Below, one piece after another: positions 25,262 through 34,808 of a stretch of DNA of 64,000 bases. Origin of the DNA: Halorhabdus salina (GTDB lineage Archaea > Halobacteriota > Halobacteria > Halobacteriales > Haloarculaceae); the NCBI RefSeq assembly GCF_013839425.1, contig NZ_JACDNP010000006.1:1-64000 (forward strand), in the 5' to 3' direction. The position numbers and the translations under genes were made by a program. The notes under the pieces are model-generated. The model saw nothing but the letters and a program-made list of their open reading frames with translations. It was not told where the DNA came from and ran no database searches. Every line of letters starts with the position of its first letter. Within the stretch, counting starts at the first letter, position 1.

Positions 25262-26185
25262 TTAGACGTAGGTGAACCACTCGTCGCGCTCGCCTGACTC
25301 GACGATATCGAAGAATGTCCGCTGCATCTCGTCGGTGACTGGCCCTTTCGTGCCCGGACCAACCTCGACGTCGTCGACGCTTCGGATCGGCGTGACTTCC
25401 GCGGCGGTCCCCGAGAAGAACAGTTCGTCGGCGGTGTAGAGTTCACCACGGGAGATCGTCGCGTCGTCGTGGACCGTATAGCCCTGTTCTTCGGCCAGCT
25501 CGATCACGGTCTGGCGGGTGATGCCGTCGAGGTTCGATTCGGCGAGGCCGGGCGTGTAGATCTCGCCGTCTCGGACCAGAAACAGGTTCTCACCCGGCCC
25601 TTCGGCGACCTGGCCGTCCTTGTTGAGCAGAATGGCCTCGGTGTAATCGTTGCTGTCGGCTTCCAGACTCGCTAGCACGCTGTTGACGTACGTGCCCGTG
25701 GTCTTGGCGTTGGTCGGCATCTGGCTGGAGGCGTACTTCCGCCAGGACGAGACCGCCACGTCGACACCCTCTTCGAGGGCATCTTCACCCAGATACGTCC
25801 CCCACGGCCAGGCCGCGATGGACACCTTGACCGGAGCATCGCCGGGATCCAGTCCGAGCATGTCGTAGCCGTAGAAGGCGATCGGGCGGATGTAACACGA
25901 CGGGAGATCCTCGCGGTCGATCAACTCGATTGTCGCCTCGGTGAGTTCATCCCGATCGAAGGGAATCTCCATGCCGTAGGGTTTGGCTGACTGGTAGAGC
26001 CGATCGAGGTGTTCCTCCCATCGGAAGATCGCCGGCCCGTTGTCGGTGTCATAACAGCGCACCCCTTCGAAGACACCGGTCCCGTAGTGGAGGCCGTGGG
26101 TGAGCACGTGCACCTGGGCGTCCTCCCAGTCGACGAACTCTCCGTCCATCCAGATTGTCCCGACATCCATGTCGTCGAAACTCAT
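25262..26185 (-). CDS. ilvE: Branched-chain amino acid aminotransferase
   Basis: This PLP enzyme of fold type IV does the last step of Leu, Ile and Val synthesis. The 307-residue protein shows THGLHYGTGVFEG near residue 30, the PLP lysine Lys161 in PTNAKTTG, the E-GPGEN loop and FFSGTAAEVTPI near the end. It stands alone, convergent with the DUF502 gene and divergent from the ferredoxin gene. ATG at codon 6 (MDVGTIW) is an alternative start. Confidence 0.93.
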   Translation of the reverse strand: MSFDDMDVGTIWMDGEFVDWEDAQVHVLTHGLHYGTGVFEGVRCYDTDNGPAIFRWEEHLDRLYQSAKPYGMEIPFDRDELTEATIELIDREDLPSCYIRPIAFYGYDMLGLDPGDAPVKVSIAAWPWGTYLGEDALEEGVDVAVSSWRKYASSQMPTNAKTTGTYVNSVLASLEADSNDYTEAILLNKDGQVAEGPGENLFLVRDGEIYTPGLAESNLDGITRQTVIELAEEQGYTVHDDATISRGELYTADELFFSGTAAEVTPIRSVDDVEVGPGTKGPVTDEMQRTFFDIVESGERDEWFTYV

Positions 26186-26392
26186 ACCCGCTTCAAAGCA
26201 CCCCTCCGTTAAGAGTCTTCACGGTTTGTCGGTGGGAGGTCTGTCCTGGTCTGTCGGTCCGTTTCGTGTTATTTGACCCCGCCGCTATCTTTCCCCGGAC
26301 ACGGAACCTGCGCCATCTCTCACTTCGGTTTGGACGACGAATATTCGTCTCACTCGAGTACGATCCCGAGACGTGGGAATTGGGTTATACCG

Positions 26393-26400
26393 TTTTTATT
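26393..26400 (+). promoter_or_regulatory. TATA box of the 2Fe-2S ferredoxin
   Basis: TTTTTATT at 26393-26400 lies about 26 bp before the ATG at 26423, giving a leaderless transcript. Confidence 0.45.
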
Positions 26401-26422
26401 CGTGGATTTCACTCATCTGATG

Positions 26423-26821
26423 ATGCCATCAGTAGAATACCTCAATTTCGACGCCATGGCCGAGAACGGTTGGGATATCCAGGATGAAGACCTGTTTGAG
26501 AAGGCTGACGCCGCCGACCTCGACGACGAGGATTACGGCGTTCTGGAGCTCGATCAAGGCGAGTACATTCTCGATGCGGCCGAAGACCAGGGATTTCACT
26601 GGCCATTTTACTGCCGTGAGGGCAAGTGTGCCGTTTGCGCGACACAGGTCGTCGAGGGTGACATCGACATGGACACCCAGGAAGTCATCTCAGACGATGA
26701 GATGGCGGACGAAAACGTCCGACTGACGTGCGTCGGGACGACAGTCGAAGAGGACATCAAGATCATCTATAACGCCAAACATCTGAACTTGGATTGGTAC
26801 GACTATTCGTACGATAGCTGA
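26423..26821 (+). CDS. Halophilic plant-type [2Fe-2S] ferredoxin
   Basis: The 132-residue protein has the acidic N-terminal insertion typical of haloarchaeal ferredoxins (EYLNFDAMAENGWD to about 40) and the plant-type fold. The cluster ligands are Cys64, Cys69, Cys72 and Cys103. The loop reads CREGKCAVC instead of the common CRAGACANC, and the C-terminus is shifted (DWYDYSYDS), so this may be a paralogue of the major ferredoxin with a different partner. ATG 26420 is directly adjacent and equally possible. Confidence 0.92.
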   Translation: MPSVEYLNFDAMAENGWDIQDEDLFEKADAADLDDEDYGVLELDQGEYILDAAEDQGFHWPFYCREGKCAVCATQVVEGDIDMDTQEVISDDEMADENVRLTCVGTTVEEDIKIIYNAKHLNLDWYDYSYDS

Positions 26822-27082
26822 GATAGTCGGGAGTGCTGTCGTATCGGCCTTCAGAACGCCCTTTTTGTGGATGAAGAGAATCGTGGCCTGACAGACACGT
26901 CTGCAGACGTTGCAGTCTCCTTCTCCGCATTTGGCGGTGTCACTGGGATACGTGGTCAAAGCTGTGGCTCTCCGATTGAGATCGGGCACACGTGGGGAGA
27001 CGAAGACGTCGGCTGCTGACTATCCGCGTCCACCCTGGTCAGTAGCAGCCAAACACATCGCACTCGAGAATGTGCCTGCTCC

Positions 27083-27784
27083 TCACCGCTCGTGGACGTG
27101 GACCGTCACGATGTCGTCGTCTTCGACGTCGAGGGCGATCCGGAGTTGGTCCGGGGCGATGATTTCCAGTTCCGCGTCGTCGTAGTGGGTTCGTTCGGGC
27201 GTGATGACATGGGCGTCGTCGTAGGTTGTGCTCTCGCTTTCGAGTGTGATCGGATAACAGTACGCCGGCCCATAGGTCCGGTCACCATCTTCCCACCCTT
27301 CGATCTCGACCGGATCCAGCGCGTTCATCCGCGCTCGGGCGCGCGTACTTCTATCGTCGAGATCGAGGTTGAACGTCCCGGGGTAGGGTTCATAGCCCAG
27401 CTTTTCGATAAACTGGTCGTGATAGCCCGACAGCGAGACGTAGTGACGGCCCTCGCCCATACCGCTGGATACGTCACCCGATAGTGTCACACCGATGCCG
27501 TGTTCGAAGATACGCTGGTATTCGGCATACTCTTCTTGCAGGAGGCGTTCGCCGTCATCGGTGACCCGGACCCACTGGCCGTCGCTGACGATTTCACGTG
27601 CCAGCAGATCTCCATCCTCAAGCCGCTGTAATCGGCGGGATGCGGTCTGATTCGAGGCGTCGAGTTTCGATGCGAGCCCGGCACAGGAGATCTTGGCGTC
27701 GCCGTCGACGGCCCCGGCCAGCGCCAGCAGCTTCAGCGTCGCCAGTTCGGCGTACCCGATGTCCTCGTCCGGGAGTTCGACCAT
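27083..27784 (-). CDS. ribK: CTP-dependent riboflavin kinase with N-terminal winged helix
   Basis: RibK makes FMN from riboflavin, using CTP in archaea. The 233-residue protein joins an N-terminal winged helix (about 10-85: [40 protein letters not shown]) to the archaeal kinase domain (about 100-233). The latter has [25 protein letters not shown] and [13 protein letters not shown] 27784 is preferred to longer frames upstream. The fused DNA-binding domain suggests it may also regulate riboflavin genes, including ribE-ribBA-ribH 8 kb away. Confidence 0.9.
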   Translation of the reverse strand: MVELPDEDIGYAELATLKLLALAGAVDGDAKISCAGLASKLDASNQTASRRLQRLEDGDLLAREIVSDGQWVRVTDDGERLLQEEYAEYQRIFEHGIGVTLSGDVSSGMGEGRHYVSLSGYHDQFIEKLGYEPYPGTFNLDLDDRSTRARARMNALDPVEIEGWEDGDRTYGPAYCYPITLESESTTYDDAHVITPERTHYDDAELEIIAPDQLRIALDVEDDDIVTVHVHER

Positions 27785-28127
27785 CGCCAGGTGATTGGCC
27801 GGGCCGACAGATAAGCACACCGGGACCGGGCGAGAACTGTCCCGGCGGCCGCTCTCGTGGGGAGTCCCAAACGAGTTTGTTTGTTCGCTCTCACAGTTCT
27901 CTGTGTCCAGCAAAGACTGTTGGGCGAGATAGAACGCGCATATTCAGCGTCGAATCCGGCATACAAAGCGCGGAGAATCCGCCATCTGGAGATCCGCGAA
28001 TCAGCACGTTTGTCAGGTAAACGAACAGCATCCGATCGACTTGCTGACTTCACGTTCCATGCAGCATGCCGATTTTAACTGGCTTGGAGATCTGTGACGG
28101 TGGCCCGTCTGTGGGCCACTCTGCAAT
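27785..28127. other. 343 bp spacer with one hairpin
   Basis: No gene is supported. A perfect 7-bp inverted repeat (GTGGCCC at 28100-28106, GGGCCAC at 28113-28119) lies just past the Taw1 stop codon and may help end that transcript, though no T-run follows. Confidence 0.4.
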
Positions 28128-29126
28128 CTATTGACCGCCGGACTGGCCGCCCTTCGGCGTCCACTGGGCCGCTCTCTGTTCCCAGAAGTCGCTCTCGGGC
28201 GCGAGTTCCTCGACCCAAGTATCTTCCTCCCTGGCGAGCAGGGCGACCCGGGAGTCGGCCGACTCTTTCAGGCTGTCGTGATCAGGCAGGTGCCCGCCGA
28301 CCGCCTCGGTGAACTCGATCACGTCAGCGTGGTCGGGCATCGACGACCGATCGAGGCGACCCCGCGAGTGCCCGACGTGCATGTAGGCCTTCAGCTCGTA
28401 GAAATCGACGTCCGCGCGGGCGGCCATGCCGGCGTACCACGCCGGCCGATGCATGTTGTACCCGTCGATCAGTGTCGTCCGAAGCACTGTTCGAGTGTCG
28501 TCCTTCGTAGCTAGAACGTCGAGCGTATCGATCAGCCGCTCCCAGGCCTCGTCGTCGACGGGTTTGACCACGTCGTCGAAGGTCCGCCGGTCGGCGGCGT
28601 CGACAGAGACGTACAGTTGGGTGGGATCGCACTTGGCGAGCATCTCGGGATCGGTCCCGTTCGAGACCAGGAAGGTCGTAATCCCGCGGTCATGGAAGGC
28701 TTCGATGAGTTCCGGCAGGTGGGGGTACAGCGTCGGTTCGCCGTCCAGCGAGATTGCGACGTGTCGGGGTTCCATCGCCTCCTCGAAGCGTTCCCGGGGA
28801 ACCTCGTCGTTGCCGCCATAGCCCGAGAGGAGCGTCCGCTGGAGGTCGATCGAGGCCGCAACGACCGCTTCGGGGTCGTCCCACTGTACGTCCTCAAGTT
28901 CGTAGGTGTGGCCGGCGTGATCGCGCCAGCAGAAGACACAGCGCTCGTTACACCGGACGACGGGCGTCATCTGGATGCACCGGTGGGAGCGAATGCCGTA
29001 GAACGCGTACTTATAACAGCGCCCTTCTCCCCGGAGTGCGTTGTCGGTCCACCCGCAGGTCTGAGCGGCGGTGTGGCCCTCGCTGTGATAGTCGGGATCG
29101 GACACTTGTCGGGCCTGGTCGCTCAT
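28128..29126 (-). CDS. taw1: 4-demethylwyosine synthase (tRNA-Phe modification)
   Basis: Taw1/TYW1 is a radical SAM enzyme that builds the tricyclic wyosine base at G37 of tRNA-Phe from pyruvate. The 332-residue protein has the radical SAM motif Cys59-x3-Cys63-x2-Cys66 (CNERCVFC) and three more cysteines, 24, 37 and 50, placed as for the second iron-sulfur cluster of the family. Also visible are SLDGEPTLYP and LVSNGT. I chose ATG 29126 (MSDQARQV) over a longer frame. It diverges from argS. Confidence 0.92.
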   Translation of the reverse strand: MSDQARQVSDPDYHSEGHTAAQTCGWTDNALRGEGRCYKYAFYGIRSHRCIQMTPVVRCNERCVFCWRDHAGHTYELEDVQWDDPEAVVAASIDLQRTLLSGYGGNDEVPRERFEEAMEPRHVAISLDGEPTLYPHLPELIEAFHDRGITTFLVSNGTDPEMLAKCDPTQLYVSVDAADRRTFDDVVKPVDDEAWERLIDTLDVLATKDDTRTVLRTTLIDGYNMHRPAWYAGMAARADVDFYELKAYMHVGHSRGRLDRSSMPDHADVIEFTEAVGGHLPDHDSLKESADSRVALLAREEDTWVEELAPESDFWEQRAAQWTPKGGQSGGQ

Positions 29127-29277
29127 CGACGCCTGATAGCCTACCGATCCGGAAAAGCATACGGATACCCACAACGACGCGGCACCTGTCCGGGAGTCGT
29201 CGGCGTGAGTACTTGGGACATCTGGGACTCCCTTCCCATCTCGTAATCCATTTAGTCGCCGGTGGGGAAGCAGGAGT

Positions 29278-31029
29278 ATGTTCCGCGAGTTCCGCGCGTC
29301 GGTCGCCGACGCGCTCGAAGACGCCCTCGCGACGTTGGATCTCCCGGTCGATGATCTCGGGATCGAACGCCCACCCGAGGATGTCCCCGCGGTGGTCGCC
29401 TCCAGCGTCGCCTACCGGCTAGCTGAGGCGGCCGGCGCACCGCCGCCGAAGATCGCTGCCGACATCGCCGCGGCGATCGACCCGGCCGAGTACGCCCACT
29501 TGGGGAGTGTCGAGACGCAAGGCCCGTACGTCAACTTCCTGCCCGAGGAGACGTACTTCGAAAAGACGCTCGAAGCCGCCCAGGATGACGAATACGGCCA
29601 CTTGCCCGCGACCGGTGACTCGGTCGTCGTCGAACACACTAGCGCCAACCCGACCGGCCCGGTTCACGTCGGGCGGGCGCGCAATCCGATCGTCGGCGAC
29701 TCGCTGGCTCGCGTCCTCGAATATGCCGGCAACGACGTCGAGGTTCACTATTACGTCAACGACGCCGGCCGCCAGCTCGCGCTGTTCACCTGGGCCTACG
29801 AGACCTTCTCGGAGGACGACCTTCCCGAACCCGAACGGGACTCCCTCGAATATGAGATGGTCCGGTACTACCGGAAAGGCAACAGCTACCTCGAGGACGC
29901 TGATGCGGCCGACAGCGAGGCTGCCGAAGCCGAGATCCAGGCGATCCTCCAGGGACTGGAAAACGGCGACGAAGACACCTACGAACGCGTCAGCGAGGTC
30001 GTCGACACGGTCCTGGGTGGGATGCGCGACACGCTCCAGCGGTTGCCGGCCGCCTTCGACCAGTTCATCAAGGAGACGCGATTCATGCGCGACGGGTCGA
30101 CCGACGCCCTCGTCGATCGCCTGCAGGCCCTCGATGCCGCCGTCTACGAAGCGGATGCCTGGCAACTCGACTTGCCGGACTTCGAGAAGAACCTCGTATT
30201 CTTGCGGTCGGACGGCACCTCGCTGTACACGACCCGCGATCTGGCCCACCACGAGTGGAAGTTCGAGCACTACGACCGGGCCGTGACGGTGCTGGGCGAG
30301 GATCACAAGCTTCAGGCCGACCAGCTCTCGGCGACACTCGATCTCCTCGACCACGACACCGACTGTCTCGATCAGGTGTTCTACTCGTGGGTCAACCTGC
30401 CCGAGGGCGGGATGAGTACCCGCGAAGGGACTGGGATCGACCTCGACGACCTGCTTGACGAGGCGATCGACCGCGCCCGCGAGGAGGTCGAGGACCGACT
30501 GGACGACCGCCTCCGGGACGACGATCTCACCGAGGACGATCTCGATCGGATCGCCCACCAGGTCGGCATTGGAGCCGTTCGCTTCGACATCGTCGCCAAA
30601 CAGCCCACCAAGGGTATCACCTTCGAGTGGGATCGTGCGCTGGACTTCGAGGCTCAGTCGGCCCCCTACGTCCAGTACGTTCACGCCCGCTGTTGTGGCA
30701 TTCTGGACGAAGCAAGTGAGGCAGGACATGCGGTTCCCGATTCGATCGACGCCGGCCTGTTATCGGCTCCCGAGGAACGCGACCTCTTGCGGGAGATTGC
30801 TCGCTTCCCGGCCGTGATCGAGCAGGCGGCCGACGAACTCCGTCCGCACGTCGTCGCGACGTACACGCGGGCCTTCGCGGAAGCGTTCAACGCCTTCTAC
30901 CGGGAGTGTCCGGTACTGACCGCCGACGAGGAGCGCCGTGAGGCGCGACTGGCGCTGGTCGCCGCTTCACGAACGACGATTGCGAACGCACTCGACGCCC
31001 TCGGCGTCGCCGCGCCTGACTCGATGTAA
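29278..31029 (+). CDS. argS: Arginyl-tRNA synthetase
   Basis: This class I enzyme charges tRNA-Arg. The 583-residue protein has an N-terminal additional domain (1-110), the HIGH-like HVGR (130-133), the KMSK-like MSTREG (379-384) and a C-terminal DALR anticodon-binding helical domain with [11 protein letters not shown] and the closing [15 protein letters not shown]. Length is normal. A CATTTAG TATA-like box lies about 28 bp before the ATG. Confidence 0.95.
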   Translation: MFREFRASVADALEDALATLDLPVDDLGIERPPEDVPAVVASSVAYRLAEAAGAPPPKIAADIAAAIDPAEYAHLGSVETQGPYVNFLPEETYFEKTLEAAQDDEYGHLPATGDSVVVEHTSANPTGPVHVGRARNPIVGDSLARVLEYAGNDVEVHYYVNDAGRQLALFTWAYETFSEDDLPEPERDSLEYEMVRYYRKGNSYLEDADAADSEAAEAEIQAILQGLENGDEDTYERVSEVVDTVLGGMRDTLQRLPAAFDQFIKETRFMRDGSTDALVDRLQALDAAVYEADAWQLDLPDFEKNLVFLRSDGTSLYTTRDLAHHEWKFEHYDRAVTVLGEDHKLQADQLSATLDLLDHDTDCLDQVFYSWVNLPEGGMSTREGTGIDLDDLLDEAIDRAREEVEDRLDDRLRDDDLTEDDLDRIAHQVGIGAVRFDIVAKQPTKGITFEWDRALDFEAQSAPYVQYVHARCCGILDEASEAGHAVPDSIDAGLLSAPEERDLLREIARFPAVIEQAADELRPHVVATYTRAFAEAFNAFYRECPVLTADEERREARLALVAASRTTIANALDALGVAAPDSM

Positions 31030-31090
31030 GCGCGCCAGCAATGAGGGGTGGCGAGCGGCTGGGACAACGACGCAATCGAAAATCGACTAT

Positions 31091-31906
31091 TCAGCGATTG
31101 AACAACCCGAAAACGCCGCCCGAATCGTTATCGGTCTCATTGTCTGTGTCCTCGTTCGCTTCGTCTGCGGGGAACCAGTCGGTATCCTCGGGGGCGATTG
31201 TTTCGACCGGTTCTCCCAGAAGGACGCGTTTGAGCGAAGCTGCCAGCCGACGGTAGGCCGCGGCGGCGGGACTGTCTGGCGCGTTGATCACGTGCGGTTC
31301 CCGTGTCGTCGCTTCCGGATCGTCCGGGATGACCGCAAGCATGTCGTGCTGGATCTCGGCGGCGACGGCTTTGATGTCTTCCGGCCCGGTCGCCCGCGTC
31401 AAAATGGATCCGATGACCTTTCCGTCGACCCGGGCTGCGAGGTCGGCGGTCTTGTTTGCGTCCCCGATCGCGACGCTGTCCGGGGTTGTCACCAGCACGA
31501 CGCTGTCTGCGAGGCCGAGCGGGACTGTCGCCTCGTGGCTCAGGCCCGCCCCGGTGTCGATCAACACCGCGTCGTAGGCGTTGATCAGCGTCCGGATCAC
31601 TTTGTTGAGCTTTGCTGGATCAGCGTCGGCAAACGCCTCCAGGCTCTGCTCGCCTGGCACCACCGTAATATCGCCCGGTGCTCCAGTCAGGGTATCGCTG
31701 ACTGTCGCGTCCTCGGCGAGGACTTCGTGGAGGCTGTGGTCGTACTCGACGTCGAGCATGGCTGCCAGGTTCGCCATCCCCAGGTCCGCGTCGACGACGG
31801 CGACGTCGTGGCCTGCCTCTTGGAGTGCGACCCCGACGTTGACGGCTGTCGTGGTCTTCCCGACCCCGCCCTTGCCGCCAGCGATCGTAAAGACGTGTCC
31901 CGTCAT
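31091..31906 (-). CDS. MinD/ParA-type ATPase
   Basis: The 271-residue protein has the deviant Walker A KGGVGKTT (12-19), VDADLGMANL as switch I region, and IDTGAGLS as the Walker B-like strand. An acidic C-terminal tail (about 235-271) ends in GVFGLFNR, which could be an amphipathic membrane-binding or docking end. Haloarchaea carry several MinD homologues involved in cell positioning rather than division. ATG 31906 follows a good TATA at 31936-31943. It diverges from prf1. Confidence 0.85.
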   Translation of the reverse strand: MTGHVFTIAGGKGGVGKTTTAVNVGVALQEAGHDVAVVDADLGMANLAAMLDVEYDHSLHEVLAEDATVSDTLTGAPGDITVVPGEQSLEAFADADPAKLNKVIRTLINAYDAVLIDTGAGLSHEATVPLGLADSVVLVTTPDSVAIGDANKTADLAARVDGKVIGSILTRATGPEDIKAVAAEIQHDMLAVIPDDPEATTREPHVINAPDSPAAAAYRRLAASLKRVLLGEPVETIAPEDTDWFPADEANEDTDNETDNDSGGVFGLFNR

Positions 31907-31935
31907 CTCTGCTGTCAGAACACTCTCGTGGCATA

Positions 31936-31943
31936 CATATAAA
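31936..31943 (-). promoter_or_regulatory. TATA box of the MinD-like gene
   Basis: CTTTATAT-type box (CATATAAAG on the plus strand) about 32 bp before ATG 31906. The remaining spacer to prf1 (31944-32120) shows no gene. Confidence 0.5.
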
Positions 31944-32120
31944 GCCGTTTGTCCGTCAGACTGGCGTACGACGTTATGGCTCCCATTGACACCGAAGATC
32001 ACCAGACAGCTGCCAATCTGGTGGCAGCGACGTTCCTCCCGTGTGCGTATCTATCGGTCGAACCGAGATCGAAACCTGGAGGGCAAAGGATACTTACCCG
32101 GCATCCGGCTAATACGGGTA

Positions 32121-33374
32121 ATGAGTAGCCAGGAACAGGAAGGCGACCAGACCGACCGGCAGAAATACGAGTTCCGGAAGGTCATCGAGGAGCTGGAAGA
32201 CTACCGGGGATCCGGGACCCAGCTCGTGACGATCTACGTCCCGGATGATACCCAGGTGAGCGAAGTCGTGGCCCACGTGACCCAGGAACACAGTGAGGCC
32301 AGCAATATCAAGTCCAAGGACACCCGGACGAACGTCCAGGACGCACTCAAGAGTATCAAGGACCGGCTGCGATACTACGACACTTATCCGCCGGACAATG
32401 GCATGGTACTGTTTTCCGGTGCGGTCGACACCGGTGGCGGGCGGACGGACATGATCACGCGCGTCCTCGAGAATCCGCCCCAGCCGATCCAGTCGTTCCG
32501 CTATCACTGCGATTCGGAATTCCTGACCGAACCGCTCGCAGAGATGCTGACCGACAAGGGCCTATTCGGGTTGGTTGTCCTGGATCGCCGCGAGGCAAAC
32601 GTCGGCTGGCTGCGGGGCAAACGCGTCGATCCTGTCAAATCCGCTTCCTCGCTGGTGCCGGGCAAACAGCGCAAAGGTGGCCAGTCCGCCCAGCGGTTCG
32701 CCCGCCTGCGCCTGGAGGCCATCGACAACTTCTATCAGGAGGTCGCGGAGATGGCAAACGAGCTGTTCGTGCCCGAACGCCACGACCTGGACGGGATCCT
32801 CGTCGGCGGCCCCTCCCCGACCAAAGACGAATTCCTCGACGGCGATTACCTCCACCACGAACTTGGAGACATGGTCCTGGGGAAGTTCGACGTCTCCTAC
32901 ACTGACGAATCGGGGCTGTACGACCTCGTGGATGCTGCCGAGGAGATCCTCGCTGAACACGAGATCCTTCAGGACAAGCAGGTCATGGAGCAGTTCTTCA
33001 AGGAACTGCACGACGGCGACCTGGCGACATACGGCTTCGAGCAAACCAGACAGAACCTCAACATGGGCTCGGTCGAGCAACTCCTCATCAGCGAAGACCT
33101 CCGGAAGGAGGCCCTCTCGTATGAATGTCCAAACGGGCACGACGAGTACGAACTCGTCGATCCGGACGCGAACGCCCCCGAGCGGACGTGTTCGACTTGC
33201 GGCGAGTCGATGGATGCCACGGACCGCCAGGATGCCATCGAACACCTCATCGAACTGGCTGAACAGCGCGGGACCGAGACGGTCTTCGTCTCGACGGACT
33301 TCGAGAAGGGCGAACAGTTGTTGACGGCCTTTGGCGGCATCGCGGGTATTCTCCGGTACTCGACCGGCATCTAA
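32121..33374 (+). CDS. prf1: Peptide chain release factor aRF-1
   Basis: This factor reads all three stop codons and releases the peptide. The 417-residue protein has the decoding motif NIKS (62-65), the catalytic GGQ (186-188, within KQRKGGQSAQ), and a C-terminal domain with a zinc-ribbon-like insertion (YECPNGH to CSTCGES). The frame is open upstream past 31581, but ATG 32121 is the family start and follows a TATA-like ATACTTAC about 30 bp upstream. Confidence 0.95.
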   Translation: MSSQEQEGDQTDRQKYEFRKVIEELEDYRGSGTQLVTIYVPDDTQVSEVVAHVTQEHSEASNIKSKDTRTNVQDALKSIKDRLRYYDTYPPDNGMVLFSGAVDTGGGRTDMITRVLENPPQPIQSFRYHCDSEFLTEPLAEMLTDKGLFGLVVLDRREANVGWLRGKRVDPVKSASSLVPGKQRKGGQSAQRFARLRLEAIDNFYQEVAEMANELFVPERHDLDGILVGGPSPTKDEFLDGDYLHHELGDMVLGKFDVSYTDESGLYDLVDAAEEILAEHEILQDKQVMEQFFKELHDGDLATYGFEQTRQNLNMGSVEQLLISEDLRKEALSYECPNGHDEYELVDPDANAPERTCSTCGESMDATDRQDAIEHLIELAEQRGTETVFVSTDFEKGEQLLTAFGGIAGILRYSTGI

Positions 33375-33413
33375 CTGCCAGCGGACAGAGTGCTGAGCGT
33401 GATGGTAGGGGCC

Positions 33414-33588
33414 GTCGCCGGGACTTCCCGGCGACGCGCCATCGAAACGCCAGTGGGAATGGGGGAATGACACCGGGTGGTGTCCGGGCGTTCGGTACAG
33501 TTACAGTGGCGGAGCCACTGCAAGGCAATAGTTAGAATCCCCCTTGAAAACCTGTTGTACCCAATCAGTTGGGTATCGTTCACAACAG
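33414..33588. other. Cluster of inverted repeats between convergent genes
   Basis: Four perfect stems lie in 175 bp: GTCGCCGGGA/TCCCGGCGAC (33414-33435), GACACC/GGTGTC (33469-33484), CAGTGGC/GCCACTG (33504-33520), and TACCCAA/TTGGGTA (33558-33575). The last is nested in an outer CTGTTGT/ACAACAG (33552-33588), which reaches 9 bp into the minus-strand gene. They could end both converging transcripts or form a structured RNA. Confidence 0.5.
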
Positions 33589-33972
33589 CTGTTCGAGTTG
33601 ACGGCGTCGCCCCTCGAGGTCGATCGATGTCTCGATGCCCTCTGCGATGGCGAGGCGATCGACGACGAGTAACGGATCGACGCCGGCGCGTTCAACAACT
33701 TCGAGCAGTGCCGAAATCTCCTGGCGATACACGGCCAGTGAGGACAGCAGGCCGACCACCAGCGCCATCGGGATCGCCGCCTCGGCTTCCCCGGGAAAGG
33801 AATCGTCGATCGCCCGGAAGTCGGGCGGCTCCGCCGGCGGATCCTCAACCGGGAGCAATCGGAGACATCGCGAGCAGATCGCCGCACCCGGCTCTTCGCC
33901 CGGCAAATATTCCTGCTGGTCCGGCGGGACCTGAAACGCGAGCAATGCCCCACCACAATCCGGACAGTCCAT
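33580..33972 (-). CDS. DUF6276-like zinc-ribbon protein
   Basis: The 130-residue protein has two CxxC pairs at the N-terminus (CPDCGG at 3-8 and CSRCLR near 33), so a zinc ribbon is likely, then a helical domain (60-130). It is a conserved haloarchaeal protein, probably DUF6276, of unknown function. ATG 33972 is chosen because it starts MDCPDCGG; the longer frame adds a non-conserved extension. Confidence 0.65.
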   Translation of the reverse strand: MDCPDCGGALLAFQVPPDQQEYLPGEEPGAAICSRCLRLLPVEDPPAEPPDFRAIDDSFPGEAEAAIPMALVVGLLSSLAVYRQEISALLEVVERAGVDPLLVVDRLAIAEGIETSIDLEGRRRQLEQLL

Positions 33973-34040
33973 ACCCCTGCCTGAGTGCTTGAGCGACAAA
34001 AAACTACGTCGTCACGTGGCCGGCCGGGATGGGGCCGGTT

Positions 34041-34721
34041 TCACTGGGTCGCCGCTTGCTCGGCTTCGCGGGCTGCCTCGCGTTCTTCTTTCTCGGCAGC
34101 TTCCTTGTTGGCCTTGATCTTTTTCATCCGGAAGATCTCTTCGCGCTCTTGCTCTTCGAGTTTCTGCTCGATGTACTCCTTGTTCTCGTTGAGCTGTGGG
34201 AGCAACGTAAACTCCAGGGCGTTGACCCGCCGCTTGGTCGTCTCGATCTCTTCGAGGAGTTCTTTCATTGCGGTCTCGACTTCCGCGGCGAGGATGATCT
34301 GTTCGAGCAGTTTCTCGTAGGACTCGGCAACTTCGTCGATCCGGGCGCTCGTCCCGAGAACGCCGTAACCACGCTCGTCAAGGCTTTTGCGTACCTTCGT
34401 CGATTCGATCTGCGGGACGACCACGCCCATGATGTTCTTCGACTGCGTCGAGATTTCAGGATGCTCCTTGAGCGCGGCAGCGGCCCCACGGACGGCGACG
34501 TCGCCGTCCATCGCTCGTGCCATGTCGATGCGCTCCTGGGCGTCCTCGTAGGTGTCCTCTAAGTCCGCCCGGACGTCCTGGGCCTGATCGAGGATATCCA
34601 TGAACTCCATGATGAGGCCGTCACGCTTCTTCTCTAAGGTGTCGTGGCCCCGTTCTGAGAGCTCGATCCGGTCCTCGATCTGCATGAGGTTTTTCCGGGT
34701 CGGCTTGACGTCCTGTGCCAT
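34041..34721 (-). CDS. atpD: A-type ATP synthase subunit D
   Basis: Subunit D is the central rotor shaft of the A1 motor. The 226-residue protein is almost all helical with long coiled coils at both ends (about 10-80 and 140-220), starting [20 protein letters not shown], which is characteristic. It is separated from atpB by 1.7 kb holding two other genes, and has its own TATA box at 34746-34754, so it is probably transcribed on its own. Confidence 0.93.
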   Translation of the reverse strand: MAQDVKPTRKNLMQIEDRIELSERGHDTLEKKRDGLIMEFMDILDQAQDVRADLEDTYEDAQERIDMARAMDGDVAVRGAAAALKEHPEISTQSKNIMGVVVPQIESTKVRKSLDERGYGVLGTSARIDEVAESYEKLLEQIILAAEVETAMKELLEEIETTKRRVNALEFTLLPQLNENKEYIEQKLEEQEREEIFRMKKIKANKEAAEKEEREAAREAEQAATQ

Positions 34722-34745
34722 TACCCAGGCCTATCCAACCCATCC

Positions 34746-34754
34746 AGTTAATCC
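34746..34754 (-). promoter_or_regulatory. TATA box of atpD
   Basis: GGATTAACT, read on the minus strand, lies about 29 bp before the atpD ATG at 34721. Confidence 0.5.
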
Positions 34755-34808
34755 TTTTCAGTCGGTGCGCCAACCGCCGAACCCTCCGATTCTGGCATCG
34801 CTTGCCGG

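Noticed and set aside
29419-30729. 436-codon minus-strand open frame across argS
   Set aside because: It is antisense to a certain gene, lacks family motifs and has the Arg/Val/Gly composition typical of shadows in GC-rich DNA.
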